Of a stretch of DNA of 17,299 bases, positions 6,677-13,929 are shown in pieces. Numbering within the stretch: the first letter of the stretch is position 1; the number at the start of each line of letters is the position of its first letter. Source of the DNA: CAYJAD01 sp964371835 (lineage in GTDB: Bacteria; Desulfobacterota; Desulfovibrionia; Desulfovibrionales; Desulfovibrionaceae); contig CAYJOP010000041.1 of the NCBI GenBank assembly GCA_964371835.1, positions 1 through 17,299 of the forward strand. Direction: 5' to 3'. Made by a program: the position numbers and the translations under genes. The notes under the pieces are model-generated. The model had not been told where the DNA came from. It saw nothing but the letters and a program-made list of their open reading frames with translations, and made no database searches.

Positions 6677-7282
6677 TTAAGGTAATGTTATCACAATGTT
6701 ATTGGCAAGTTTTTGCATAAGATAAGGCCTTGCTTGAGTGAGAGAATAGTCTTCATCTTCTGGAATTGCAGCCATTATTCGGGCAGAATCTTCTGTGAGT
6801 TTAGTATGCTTTGATGTGGTTGTAACCACAGCAGGGCGGCGGCGTACTATGGGTGGTATAAAGCGAGCTACCACTTGCACATCGGCAATTACTGCATATT
6901 TATTACCTTTTTCAGCCATGGTGCTTTTTAGCTCAACAACCTTACCGTAGCCATTTTCGACCATATTTTTTAAATATGCATCACTAAAAGTGCCTATGGC
7001 TGCTATGTTAATATGCACAATATAGCCAGCATTGCTTGGGTTTGTGGTTATATTATAACCCTCTTGACGCAAACTAAATTCTGTAGCTGCTTGTATGTCT
7101 TCAGTATTACTATCTTTGCTTCTAACTAGCACATAAACTGTGGAGTTGTCTGGTGTATGTTCTTCTAACTCAATGGAGTCAGATTTCATGACATAGACCA
7201 ATTCGTTAAAGTTAATTTCTTTGGGTGAACAAGCTGCAACCGACAATACCATCAGGATAATATAAAATTTTTTTAACTTCAT
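6677..7282 (-). CDS. TraT-like lipoprotein, short form lacking the glycine-rich segment
   Basis: The 201-aa product starts with a lipoprotein signal peptide, MKLKKFYIILMVLSVAAC, with the lipobox VAAC and the modified cysteine at residue 18. Ser at +2 favours outer-membrane sorting. Two stretches resemble the complement-resistance and surface-exclusion protein TraT: VYVLVRSKDSNTEDIQ...EGYNITTNPSNAGYIVHINI in the first half, and YAVIADVQVVARF further on. The C-terminal ARPYLMQKLANNIV also fits the TraT ending. The glycine-rich membrane-associated region of TraT is missing here but present in the upstream partner. The genes are separated by one base (TAA-C-ATG), so they are probably translationally coupled. 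TraT itself is a plasmid-encoded outer-membrane lipoprotein that blocks mating-pair formation and complement; chromosomal relatives are mostly uncharacterised. The specific role here is unknown. Confidence 0.72.
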   Translation of the reverse strand: MKLKKFYIILMVLSVAACSPKEINFNELVYVMKSDSIELEEHTPDNSTVYVLVRSKDSNTEDIQAATEFSLRQEGYNITTNPSNAGYIVHINIAAIGTFSDAYLKNMVENGYGKVVELKSTMAEKGNKYAVIADVQVVARFIPPIVRRRPAVVTTTSKHTKLTEDSARIMAAIPEDEDYSLTQARPYLMQKLANNIVITLP

Positions 7283-7283
7283 G

Positions 7284-7925
7284 TTACTTTTTAAATGCTC
7301 TCACTATGCTCCAAGCCACTTCATTTTCAAGGGCCTGTGCGGCTTCCAAAGCGTCCATATCTTCGCCTTGGGCCTTAGCGTTAATGCGCGAGGTTAAGGT
7401 TTCATTTTGAGTGTCAATAATATTTACATCAACTCCCATTTCCCATAAATAGGCCGTACCACTTGAGGCTAGCAATGCAACCCCAATGCCTGCAGCAACT
7501 CCAAGGCCAGCACCTATGAGGGTGCCATCGCTACTATTTGTTGAAGATCCAAGCTGAGCTCCAAGTGTACCTCCAACTAAAGCGGGTAAGGCCACATCTC
7601 CTGCACTGGCAGAGGTGCTGGTAGTACCAGCCTGGTTAAATCTATCAATGGTTAGCTCAATAACGTAGTCTGCACTTTGAGCATCGTCTGCTATGTGCAT
7701 ATTGTATTCACTTTGCAAAAGGGCTATTAAAAGGCCGTCAAGGTCTTCTCTTGCTTGCGTTGTGTTTTCCGTTTGTACATGGACGCTTGGGCTATCACCG
7801 ATTAATGGAACTTGCAAGGGATTTTCTAATTGGGCACTTGCTGAGTCTATTTTAGAACTTTGGGCAGCGCATCCAGAAATTGCACAGCAAATACAAATTG
7901 TTATAAGTGTAAAAAATTTTTTCAT
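7284..7925 (-). CDS. TraT-like lipoprotein with glycine-zipper segment
   Basis: The 213-aa product has a lipoprotein signal peptide with lipobox ISGC and the cysteine at residue 19. About residues 85-110 (YVIELTIDRF) match the strand that follows the GY...PxxA motif in TraT. Residues about 120-165 form a Gly/Ala-rich hydrophobic stretch (LVGGTLGAQLGSS, LIGAGLGVAAGIGVALLAS), equivalent to the glycine-rich membrane segment of TraT, followed by GVDVNIIDTQNE, which resembles its ITDVQI strand. The start ATG at 7925 has a good Shine-Dalgarno sequence (AAGGA). It is the first gene of a two-gene unit with 6677-7282 and diverges from topA across a 166-bp region. Both proteins are probably anchored in the outer membrane and may form one complex. 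The family call is moderately sure, and surface exclusion is not shown. Confidence 0.7.
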   Translation of the reverse strand: MKKFFTLITICICCAISGCAAQSSKIDSASAQLENPLQVPLIGDSPSVHVQTENTTQAREDLDGLLIALLQSEYNMHIADDAQSADYVIELTIDRFNQAGTTSTSASAGDVALPALVGGTLGAQLGSSTNSSDGTLIGAGLGVAAGIGVALLASSGTAYLWEMGVDVNIIDTQNETLTSRINAKAQGEDMDALEAAQALENEVAWSIVRAFKK

Positions 7926-8001
7926 ATGCTTTCCTTGGTGCTTTGGTACAAAATAATTTAAAGATTGTCTACAAAAGATAATTAAATATGCCTTTCAAGT
8001 C

Positions 8002-8029
8002 TTGACGAATGTAAATTTTTCCGTATGTT
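8002..8029 (+). promoter_or_regulatory. Possible sigma-70 promoter of topA
   Basis: TTGACG (8002-8007) is separated by 16 bases from TATGTT (8024-8029), about 60 bp before the topA start codon. It is a fair match to -35/-10 boxes. The sequence is AT-rich, so chance matches are likely. No convincing promoter was found for the divergent lipoprotein genes. Confidence 0.4.
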
Positions 8030-8091
8030 TCTTCTGGCTGAAAAATATTTTTGACTCCGTCGTATTTGTCGGGGTAGTAAATGAGGTTTAC

Positions 8092-10332
8092 ATGGCAAAG
8101 AATCTTATTATTGTTGAATCACCAGCCAAGGTGAAGACCATAAAAAAATTTCTAGGTGCAAAATATCAAATATTAGCAAGTGTTGGGCATGTGCGAGATT
8201 TGCCTGCCAGCTCGCTAGGTGTTGATGAACAAAATAACTTTGCCCCACAATATCAAGTTATTGAAAATAAACAAAAAGTTGTAAGTGATTTAAGAAGTGC
8301 CGCAGCAAAAGCTGATGTGGTCTATCTTGCACCCGACCCTGACCGTGAGGGTGAGGCCATTGCTTGGCATGTGGCTGAGCTTATAAAGGATAAAGTAAAA
8401 GATATTCAAAGAATACAGTTTAATGAAATTACCGCCAAGGCCGTTCGTGAGGCTTTGGAACATCCTCGTGCACTTAATGAGCATCTTTTTGATGCTCAGC
8501 AAGCAAGGCGAGTTTTGGATCGTCTTGTTGGTTATAAAATTTCACCATTATTGTGGAAATATGTTAAGCGTGGCATTTCTGCAGGGCGTGTGCAATCTGT
8601 TGCCTTGCGTTTAATAGTTGAGCGTGAAGAAGAACGCAGAGCTTTTAATCCAGAAGAATATTGGCTGTTTAGGGCAATGCTTGCGGCAGAAACCCCCCCC
8701 AGCATGAAAACAGATTTGTATAAAATTGATGGTAAAAAAGCCCATGTTGCCAACGCAGATGAAGCGGAAGCTTTGGAAAAAGCAATTAAAAGCAATCCTT
8801 TTGTGGTGCAAAATATTGAAGAAAAAGAACGTCAAAAAGCGCCACTGCCTCCATTTATCACTTCAACTTTGCAACAAAGTGCCAACCAACGTCATGGCTA
8901 TTCTGCAAAGCGCACCATGGGAATTGCTCAACGCTTATATGAAGGTGTGGACATTGAAGGTATGGGTATTACAGCCCTTATTACCTATATGCGTACTGAT
9001 TCTGTACGTATTGCCGATGAAGCACGCGATGCGGCGGCTAATTTTATTTTGCAAAACTATGGCAAGGAATATTTACCAGCCAAGAGCAGAGTCTATAAAA
9101 GCAAGGGTAGTGCTCAAGATGCCCACGAAGCCGTGCGTCCAGTTGATGTGAGTATTACGCCAGAAATGGTTAAGGGTCATATTATACCTGAACAATATAC
9201 TTTATATAAGCTTATTTGGTCACGCTTTGTGGCTTCACAAATGGCTGCTGCACGCTTTCATGATACTGTTGTTAGTATTGAATGCGGCAAAACTTTGTGG
9301 CGAGCAAAGGGTATGCGTATGCTTTTTGCTGGTTGGACTGCTGCTTATCCGCGTAGCTCTGATGATAGTGATGCAGATTTACCAAAGCTAAGTGTGGGCC
9401 AAGAATTAAAGGTTGAGGAGCTTAAAAAAGAACAAAAATTCACACAGCCTCCGCCACGTTATAGTGAAGCATCACTTGTGCGTGAACTTGAAGAAAAGGG
9501 CATTGGTCGTCCTTCAACATATGCTAGCATCATTTCCACCTTGCAGGATAGAGATTATGTTAATTTGACAGAAAAGCATTTTTCACCAACGGACCTTGGA
9601 AATATTGTTTGTGACCAGTTGAGGGAGCATTTTAAAACATTGATGGACGTTGGCTTTACTGCACAAATGGAGGAAAATCTCGACAAAGTTGCAGAAGGTA
9701 AAAATGATTGGGTAAAGCTTATGCAAGACTTTGCTAAGGACTTTACACCAACCCTTGATGCTGCATCCAAAAATATGCAAAGTGTTAAAACTGGCATTGA
9801 AACAGATGTAGTGTGCCCAGAATGCGGAAAGCTCATGGTTATAAAATTTGGTAAAGCTGGAACTTTTCTTGCTTGTCCAGGTTATCCAGAGTGTCGCCAT
9901 ACCACAAATTTTGTTCGTGATGAAAATGGAGTTGTAACTCCCACTGAGCGAGAAGTTGTGGAGCGTGAAGTTGTGGGCGCTTGTCCAGATTGTGATGGTG
10001 ATCTTGTGGTTAAAAAGTCTCGCACGGGTAGCCGTTTTATTGCTTGTACAAAATACCCAGATTGCAAGCACACGGCCTCTTTTTCCACCAAGGTACCATG
10101 CCCCAATTGCGAGAAGGGAACATTGGTTGAAAAAAGCTCCAAGCGTGGAAAAATATTTTATGCTTGCGACCAATACCCACAATGCGATTATGCTTTGTGG
10201 GATTTCCCCTTGGCAGAAAAATGCCCTGAGTGTTCATCGCCTGTGCTGGTGAACAAAATAATGCGTGGTGGAGCAAGAAAGATTTGTTGCCCAGATAAAG
10301 CGTGTAAATATGTTAAGGCTGAGGATGAGTAA
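8092..10332 (+). CDS. topA: DNA topoisomerase I (type IA)
   Basis: TopA relaxes negatively supercoiled DNA by cutting and passing single strands. The 746-aa protein has an N-terminal Toprim domain with NLIIVESPAK (Glu9) and the metal-binding DPDRE at 82-86, and the catalytic tyrosine in ITYMRTDSVRI (Tyr299). It also has the conserved GRPSTYASIISTLQDRDYV. The C-terminal tail carries four Cys4-type zinc-ribbon repeats (CPECGK, CPDCDG, CPNCEK and CPECSS, each followed by a second cysteine pair). I start it at ATG 8092, giving MAKNLIIVESPAK; this ATG follows GAGGT at 8083-8087. An in-frame start at 8002 adds 30 residues that do not look like TopA and overlap the putative promoter. A run of eight Cs (8693-8700) lies within the coding sequence, in frame. 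The gene diverges from the lipoprotein pair and is followed by ppiB. Confidence 0.97.
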   Translation: MAKNLIIVESPAKVKTIKKFLGAKYQILASVGHVRDLPASSLGVDEQNNFAPQYQVIENKQKVVSDLRSAAAKADVVYLAPDPDREGEAIAWHVAELIKDKVKDIQRIQFNEITAKAVREALEHPRALNEHLFDAQQARRVLDRLVGYKISPLLWKYVKRGISAGRVQSVALRLIVEREEERRAFNPEEYWLFRAMLAAETPPSMKTDLYKIDGKKAHVANADEAEALEKAIKSNPFVVQNIEEKERQKAPLPPFITSTLQQSANQRHGYSAKRTMGIAQRLYEGVDIEGMGITALITYMRTDSVRIADEARDAAANFILQNYGKEYLPAKSRVYKSKGSAQDAHEAVRPVDVSITPEMVKGHIIPEQYTLYKLIWSRFVASQMAAARFHDTVVSIECGKTLWRAKGMRMLFAGWTAAYPRSSDDSDADLPKLSVGQELKVEELKKEQKFTQPPPRYSEASLVRELEEKGIGRPSTYASIISTLQDRDYVNLTEKHFSPTDLGNIVCDQLREHFKTLMDVGFTAQMEENLDKVAEGKNDWVKLMQDFAKDFTPTLDAASKNMQSVKTGIETDVVCPECGKLMVIKFGKAGTFLACPGYPECRHTTNFVRDENGVVTPTEREVVEREVVGACPDCDGDLVVKKSRTGSRFIACTKYPDCKHTASFSTKVPCPNCEKGTLVEKSSKRGKIFYACDQYPQCDYALWDFPLAEKCPECSSPVLVNKIMRGGARKICCPDKACKYVKAEDE

Positions 10333-10346
10333 AACATTAGAAAATT

Positions 10347-10380
10347 CATAATAATCAAAATATTTACTATGATTATTATG
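10347..10380. repeat. Perfect 11-bp AT-rich inverted repeat between topA and ppiB
   Basis: CATAATAATCA (10347-10357) and TGATTATTATG (10370-10380) are exact reverse complements with a 12-base loop, 15 bp after the topA stop and just ahead of the ppiB ribosome binding site. It could be a weak terminator or attenuator for topA, or an operator for ppiB. It has no GC-rich stem, so strong termination is unlikely. Confidence 0.7.
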
Positions 10381-10398
10381 TTTAAATAAGGAGGAAAT

Positions 10399-10905
10399 AT
10401 GTCAAACCCCATGGTACTTTTGGAAACATCTTCTGGTGATATTTTGGTGGAACTTTTTCAAGAGCAAGCTCCAAAGTCTACAGCTAACTTTCTTGAATAT
10501 GTAGACAATGAGTTTTACGCTAACACAATATTTCATCGTGTAATTCCTAATTTTATGATTCAAGGTGGCGGGTTAGGTGTGCGCATGGACGAGAAAGAAA
10601 CCAACGAACCTGTGCAAAATGAAGCTGATAACGGCTTAAAAAACGAACGTGGCACACTTGCCATGGCTCGTACTATGGATCCACACAGTGCCACTGCACA
10701 ATTCTTTATAAATCTTGTGGACAATGAATTCTTAGACCATAGCATGCCAACCCATGATGGTTGGGGTTATTGCGTGTTTGGTAAAGTTGTTGAGGGTATG
10801 GAAGTAGTTGACAAAATTGCCAAGGTAAAAACCAAGACAGTGGGTATGTATGAAAATGTTCCAACAGATATGGTGGTAATTACAGGTGTTTCTCGCTTTG
10901 AATAA
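10399..10905 (+). CDS. ppiB: Cyclophilin-type peptidyl-prolyl cis-trans isomerase (PpiB-like, cytoplasmic)
   Basis: This enzyme catalyses cis-trans isomerisation of X-Pro bonds during protein folding. The 168-aa product is a single cyclophilin domain with the full active-site set: FHRVIPNFMIQGGG (catalytic Arg in FHRV, Gln in MIQGG), NEADNGLKNERGTLAMAR, SATAQFFINLVDNEFLDH, and GYCVFGKVVEGMEVVDKI. It has no signal peptide, which argues for the cytoplasmic PpiB type rather than periplasmic PpiA. The sequence resembles E. coli PpiB strongly, as I remember it. The start at 10399 has a very strong Shine-Dalgarno sequence (AAGGAGG). It lies 66 bp after topA on the same strand and ends at a clear terminator. 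It may be read through from topA or have its own promoter. Confidence 0.96.
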   Translation: MSNPMVLLETSSGDILVELFQEQAPKSTANFLEYVDNEFYANTIFHRVIPNFMIQGGGLGVRMDEKETNEPVQNEADNGLKNERGTLAMARTMDPHSATAQFFINLVDNEFLDHSMPTHDGWGYCVFGKVVEGMEVVDKIAKVKTKTVGMYENVPTDMVVITGVSRFE

Positions 10906-10931
10906 AAAATATAAAATAAAAATGATTTTAT

Positions 10932-10970
10932 AACTCCTATTTTCTTATGAAGATAGGAGTTTGTTGTTTA
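10932..10970 (+). terminator. Rho-independent terminator after ppiB
   Basis: AACTCCTATTTTC (10932-10944) and GAAGATAGGAGTT (10949-10961) form a 13-bp stem with one G-T pair and a four-base loop, followed by TGTTGTTTA. It lies 27 bp after the ppiB stop. Confidence 0.85.
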
Positions 10971-10994
10971 AATGGCTTTTAATAAATAAGGGTC

Positions 10995-11070
10995 CTGCAC
11001 AATTATTTTTTAGTTCTATTTTTTTGCTTTTCCAGTAAATTTGCATTTATTTGAAAATGCACTTGTGCAG
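10995..11070. repeat. Nested inverted repeat preceding R3
   Basis: CTGCACAA (10995-11002) pairs with TTGTGCAG (11063-11070). Inside it TGCATTT (11042-11048) pairs with AAATGCA (11055-11061). It sits between the ppiB terminator and repeat R3. No function is evident. The rest of the gene-free interval 10906-11289 is covered by the terminators and R3. Confidence 0.55.
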
Positions 11071-11087
11071 AACAAAAGCCACATCTC

Positions 11088-11160
11088 TGCTCTCTGTATC
11101 CGTAAGGCTCGTTCCTCGCCTAACGGCTATGCCACTTCGTGGCACCACTAGGGCAGGAAA
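11088..11160 (+). repeat. Dispersed hairpin repeat, copy R3
   Basis: TGCTCTCTGTATCCGTAAGG leads into a different loop (CTCGTTCCTCG), then CCTAACGGCTATG. CCGTAAGG (11100-11107) pairs with CCTAACGG (11119-11126). A TGCCACTTCGTGGCA hairpin and GGGCAGG follow, as in R2. Further on (11157-11208) there is another AAAAATCAA...TTGATTTTT hairpin that resembles H2 of the 5.2-kb unit, and the block ends at the GACTCC terminator hairpin. It lies about 5 kb from the main repeat cluster. Confidence 0.82.
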
Positions 11161-11236
11161 AATCAATCACTTAACGGCGAAGCAAAGCTCCGCCTATTCT
11201 TGATTTTTGGTCGCATTGACTATCGTCAACGCTCCA

Positions 11237-11271
11237 AAAGACTCCACACAATGAATTGTGCTGGAGTCTTT
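11237..11271 (-). terminator. Terminator of the selenium-type/AEC operon (possibly bidirectional)
   Basis: AAAGACTCCACACAAT (11237-11252) pairs with ATTGTG-c-TGGAGTCTTT (11255-11271), 16 bp with one bulge and a two-base loop. It lies 18 bp beyond the stop of the AEC transporter. Read on the minus strand, four Ts span the end of the stem. On the plus strand it ends in TTTAAAT, so it may also stop transcription from the left. Confidence 0.8.
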
Positions 11272-11289
11272 AAATATAGATTAAACATG

Positions 11290-12252
11290 CTATAATAAAA
11301 GCGAAATGATAAATGGAATTGTTAAGCATGACAAAATAGTACCAATAACAATTGTTATAATGCTTTCTTGCACAAAGGCATTATGTTTTTCAGCTATAAC
11401 ATAGCAGATGATAGCTGTGGGCATGGCGGCAATAATAGTCATAGATGCTGTAGGCACAAGGCCTGCGTCCAAGGCATAGCAAACAAAAAAAACCAACAAA
11501 GGACAAATCAAAAGCTTTGTACTGATAAGTGCCGTTTGGAGTTTCCATGATTTTTTTTGTTTTGTATTTGTTGTAATGCTTTGTGACCATTGTGTAATTT
11601 GCGCTGCTAGTGTCATGCCAATACAAAACAGTGCACATGGGGCCGCTGTGTTACCTATCATTTTGGCAGCGACTTCAATGGCATTTGGTAAACTAAACTC
11701 ACCAAGGCTTACAATTAGGCCAAGGCTTGCCCCAATCATTTGTGGGCTACGCCCAATTATGCAAAATATATTCTTTATGGTGGTCAGCGTATTAACTTTT
11801 TGGGTATTGCATATTTCAAGGCTGGTATCTGTATAAATTATCGCAAATGTAGGGAGTAATGCTGCAATTCCAGCATAAATTTCGGCTGTGGTGTTGTCAG
11901 GAAAAACCAGTATGACCATAGGAATGCCCATAAAGGCCGCATTGGGAAAGCTGGACACTAGACCAGCCATAATTGCATCTTGCGTATTTTTTCCACTAAG
12001 TCGAGCGAGAACATTTAGAGCTATTTGACTTATGCCAGTTCCAGCCAAAAAACCAACCACGGGCCGCCATGAAATATCATTAGAGTCCACTTGGGCCATA
12101 ATATAAAAAAGTAAAATGGGCAGACTGAAATAATATACAAATTGATTGATAATACTCGCAGTTGTGCAATGTAGGATGCGCCGATATTCTGCCAACGCAC
12201 CTAAGAGCATAATGGCAAAAATTGGCAAAAGGGTAAGCATAATACTTAGCAT
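11290..12252 (-). CDS. AEC-family membrane transporter (auxin efflux carrier-like)
   Basis: The 320-aa hydrophobic protein has about ten membrane helices in the two-halves arrangement of the AEC (auxin efflux carrier/membrane transport protein) family. Supporting motifs are LPIFAIMLLGALAEY at the N-terminus, the FPNAAFMGIPMVILVF stretch in the fourth helix region, a central hydrophilic loop, APCALFCIGMTLA, and AAMPTAIICYVIAEKHN. Bacterial members export or import small organic acids, such as malate or malonate, or are of unknown substrate. I use the ATG at 12252; an in-frame TTG at 12258 gives two more residues. The Shine-Dalgarno sequence is weak. It follows the kinase-like gene by 40 bp on the same strand and is the last gene before the terminator at 11237-11271, so it is probably in the same transcript as the selenium-type genes. 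The substrate is unknown. Confidence 0.87.
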   Translation of the reverse strand: MLSIMLTLLPIFAIMLLGALAEYRRILHCTTASIINQFVYYFSLPILLFYIMAQVDSNDISWRPVVGFLAGTGISQIALNVLARLSGKNTQDAIMAGLVSSFPNAAFMGIPMVILVFPDNTTAEIYAGIAALLPTFAIIYTDTSLEICNTQKVNTLTTIKNIFCIIGRSPQMIGASLGLIVSLGEFSLPNAIEVAAKMIGNTAAPCALFCIGMTLAAQITQWSQSITTNTKQKKSWKLQTALISTKLLICPLLVFFVCYALDAGLVPTASMTIIAAMPTAIICYVIAEKHNAFVQESIITIVIGTILSCLTIPFIISLLL

Positions 12253-12292
12253 AACCAAAATTGCTTAACTTTTTTATAGCATTACTAAATTT

Positions 12293-13156
12293 TTAATGTT
12301 TAATAGTTTCATCAAGAGCAAAATTTAAATAAGGCATAAGTTTACCCACTGGTGTTGCTGGTGTTGGGCAAGCTATTTTAGCCAAAATTCGGTTGGTTTT
12401 TACTGCTGCAATGCACGCATTTTGCATGGGGAAGCCGCTAGCTAAAAGCCCCGTAACAATACCAGTAACTAGGTCTCCCGTTCCGCCAATTGCTTCCATG
12501 GCAGGAACACTTGGCTCACTTACACGCTCAACTATTTTGTCACCAAAAACAATATGGTCTGTAGATCCTTTTACAATAAGGTTTACTGGAACATTATCAT
12601 GTTCTTTGGCACGTTGTATTAGTTCTTCAACTGTTTGCTTGTTTTTAAGCAAAAATCCTTGTGTATAGAAAGGATGTGGGGCAAATTCATCAGCAAGATA
12701 ACACATTTCACCCACATCTGGTGTAAATAAATCATATTTATTAGCATAACCACTCATTTTTGCCACATACATAAAACCTGCATCGGCAACCAAGGTTGGG
12801 CGTTTTTCAAGCTCATCTATGCACATAAGTATTTTGTTATGCCAATCAACATCGGGAAAAAGATAGTGAAAAGTAATGCCTACGGGATTCATTTCTTTAA
12901 GATGCTCTATTAGAAATGCATAAGCCTTTCTGCTGCCATCTCCGTCACCATTATCAGACGCACATAGTATTATTGGTTCAGGAGCATTGAGATACTTACA
13001 AACAATACTTGCAGTTGCTGCCAAAGCTTCTGTACCACGCTCAATGGATAAAACATCGCCTGTGTTAACCTTGATGCTACATGTGGAAACATCATATTTG
13101 CCATACGCTAAGTGTCCTTTCGTAACTTGAGGGCTTGTGCTAACTATGAGCCACAT
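12293..13156 (-). CDS. NAD(P)H-hydrate dehydratase-like (YjeF C-terminal/NnrD-type) kinase-fold protein
   Basis: The 287-aa protein resembles the ribokinase-fold NnrD domain. It has LVADAGFMYVAKMSG where NnrD has its DADALN element, LFTPDVGEMCYLADE in place of TPHPGE, LIVKGSTDHIV for the LKG strand, and the nucleotide-binding GGTGDLVTGIVTGLLASG near residue 230. NnrD uses ADP or ATP to repair hydrated NAD(P)H. The N-terminal epimerase domain of full YjeF is absent, and the first 100 residues (with DNGDGDGSRKAYAFLIEHL) do not look typical. Its gene overlaps the DUF3343 gene by 13 bp and has GGAG upstream of the ATG, which points to coupled translation within the YedE-TusA-DUF3343 operon. It may be a nicotinamide-repair enzyme or a kinase-like enzyme recruited to selenium/sulfur metabolism. 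The family call is moderate and the substrate unknown. Confidence 0.72.
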   Translation of the reverse strand: MWLIVSTSPQVTKGHLAYGKYDVSTCSIKVNTGDVLSIERGTEALAATASIVCKYLNAPEPIILCASDNGDGDGSRKAYAFLIEHLKEMNPVGITFHYLFPDVDWHNKILMCIDELEKRPTLVADAGFMYVAKMSGYANKYDLFTPDVGEMCYLADEFAPHPFYTQGFLLKNKQTVEELIQRAKEHDNVPVNLIVKGSTDHIVFGDKIVERVSEPSVPAMEAIGGTGDLVTGIVTGLLASGFPMQNACIAAVKTNRILAKIACPTPATPVGKLMPYLNFALDETIKH

Positions 13157-13716
13157 GATAGCAGTCTCCTAGCCTCAATAAAGGCTTTTTGTAGTGAATA
13201 ACAGCACAAAGTTTGACCAATGTGTCTTGGCTCTTGTGCTTCCTCTAAGCTTAAGCCAGTTAATCTATGTGCAAGATACGGTACATCAGGGCAACCACCG
13301 CCAGATATATTAACAATGCGGCAACTTTCTTTTTCAACTGTAATCTTCATGTTGGCAGCCCGAACCATGAGCCACTTACCTAGATCGTCCACATTAAAAA
13401 TGGACACAGGCTCAAGTAGCTCATTGGCAACGGGCACACATTGCAATGGAGGAATTTCTTTTTCTTGCAAAAGCTCAAGTATGGCCATTTCTCGTATGAG
13501 TTCAATTTCAATAACCATATCACAACCAGTGTGCAGTGTAGGCGGTGGTCCTTTAACCTCAACCTCAAAGCCAGCTTCACGCAAATAAAGCTCGGCCTTA
13601 ATCACTTCACCAGTGTGCTCAAATACAAGCATTCCACGATCTGAAATATGCTTTGATCTGTGCATTGTATTGATTTCTGAAGAATCGGAAAAAAACTTCC
13701 TTGCTTTTCGCCACAT
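13144..13716 (-). CDS. DUF3343-domain protein (putative Se/S carrier-like) with Cys-rich C-terminus
   Basis: The 190-aa protein has a DUF3343-like domain at about residues 28-95 (GMLVFEHTGEVIKAELYLREAGFE, then VKGPPPTLHTGCDMVIEIE). DUF3343 is a small domain often found beside TusA-like proteins and YedE and proposed to carry selenium or sulfur. The second half has conserved-looking cysteines in SGGGCPDVPYLAHRLTG and HIGQTLCCYSLQKAF, plus a terminal CGS, which could bind metal or carry sulfur or selenium. The ATG at 13716 follows AGGAG in the end of the TusA-like gene, with a 3-bp intergenic gap. The 3' end overlaps the kinase-like gene. It has no signal peptide or membrane segment, so it is cytoplasmic. 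The DUF3343 call is fairly sure; the carrier role is inferred from context. Confidence 0.78.
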   Translation of the reverse strand: MWRKARKFFSDSSEINTMHRSKHISDRGMLVFEHTGEVIKAELYLREAGFEVEVKGPPPTLHTGCDMVIEIELIREMAILELLQEKEIPPLQCVPVANELLEPVSIFNVDDLGKWLMVRAANMKITVEKESCRIVNISGGGCPDVPYLAHRLTGLSLEEAQEPRHIGQTLCCYSLQKAFIEARRLLSCGS

Positions 13717-13719
13717 AGA

Positions 13720-13929
13720 TTAACTCCTACGTAACTCTATTTTGACGCACTTGGCCTCTTGTATAGATTTAACATTGTAACCATTATTTAAAGCTGCACG
13801 AGTCACATTTTCATGACTTGCTTCATTGTCTACAATGACGTCAATGCTATCAGGGTTATGATTCTTAATGCATTGTAAAACAAGAAGTACAGGTTGTGGG
13901 CATGAAAGCCCTTCGGTATTAATTATCAT
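13720..13929 (-). CDS. TusA-like sulfurtransferase (SirA/YedF-type)
   Basis: The 69-aa protein is a complete single TusA fold: MIINTEGLSCPQPVLLV with the CPxP motif (Cys10), a following amphipathic helix, then strands VDVIVDN-like and KSIQEAKCVKIEL. Cys10 is the persulfide- or selenide-carrying residue in this family. TusA relays sulfur for tRNA thiolation, while YedF-type relatives beside YedE are linked to selenium. Here the gene sits directly between yedE and the DUF3343 gene: its start overlaps the yedE 3' end by 11 bp and its stop is 3 bp from the next ATG. The Shine-Dalgarno sequence GGGGGGAG is strong. YedF proper has a second C-terminal domain that is absent here; the neighbouring DUF3343 protein may supply that role. 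A selenium rather than sulfur cargo is inferred from the neighbours. Confidence 0.9.
   Translation of the reverse strand: MIINTEGLSCPQPVLLVLQCIKNHNPDSIDVIVDNEASHENVTRAALNNGYNVKSIQEAKCVKIELRRS

Noticed and set aside
8002..8091. Earlier topA start
   Set aside because: The added 30 residues do not resemble TopA, and ATG 8092 gives the family's normal N-terminus with GAGGT upstream.
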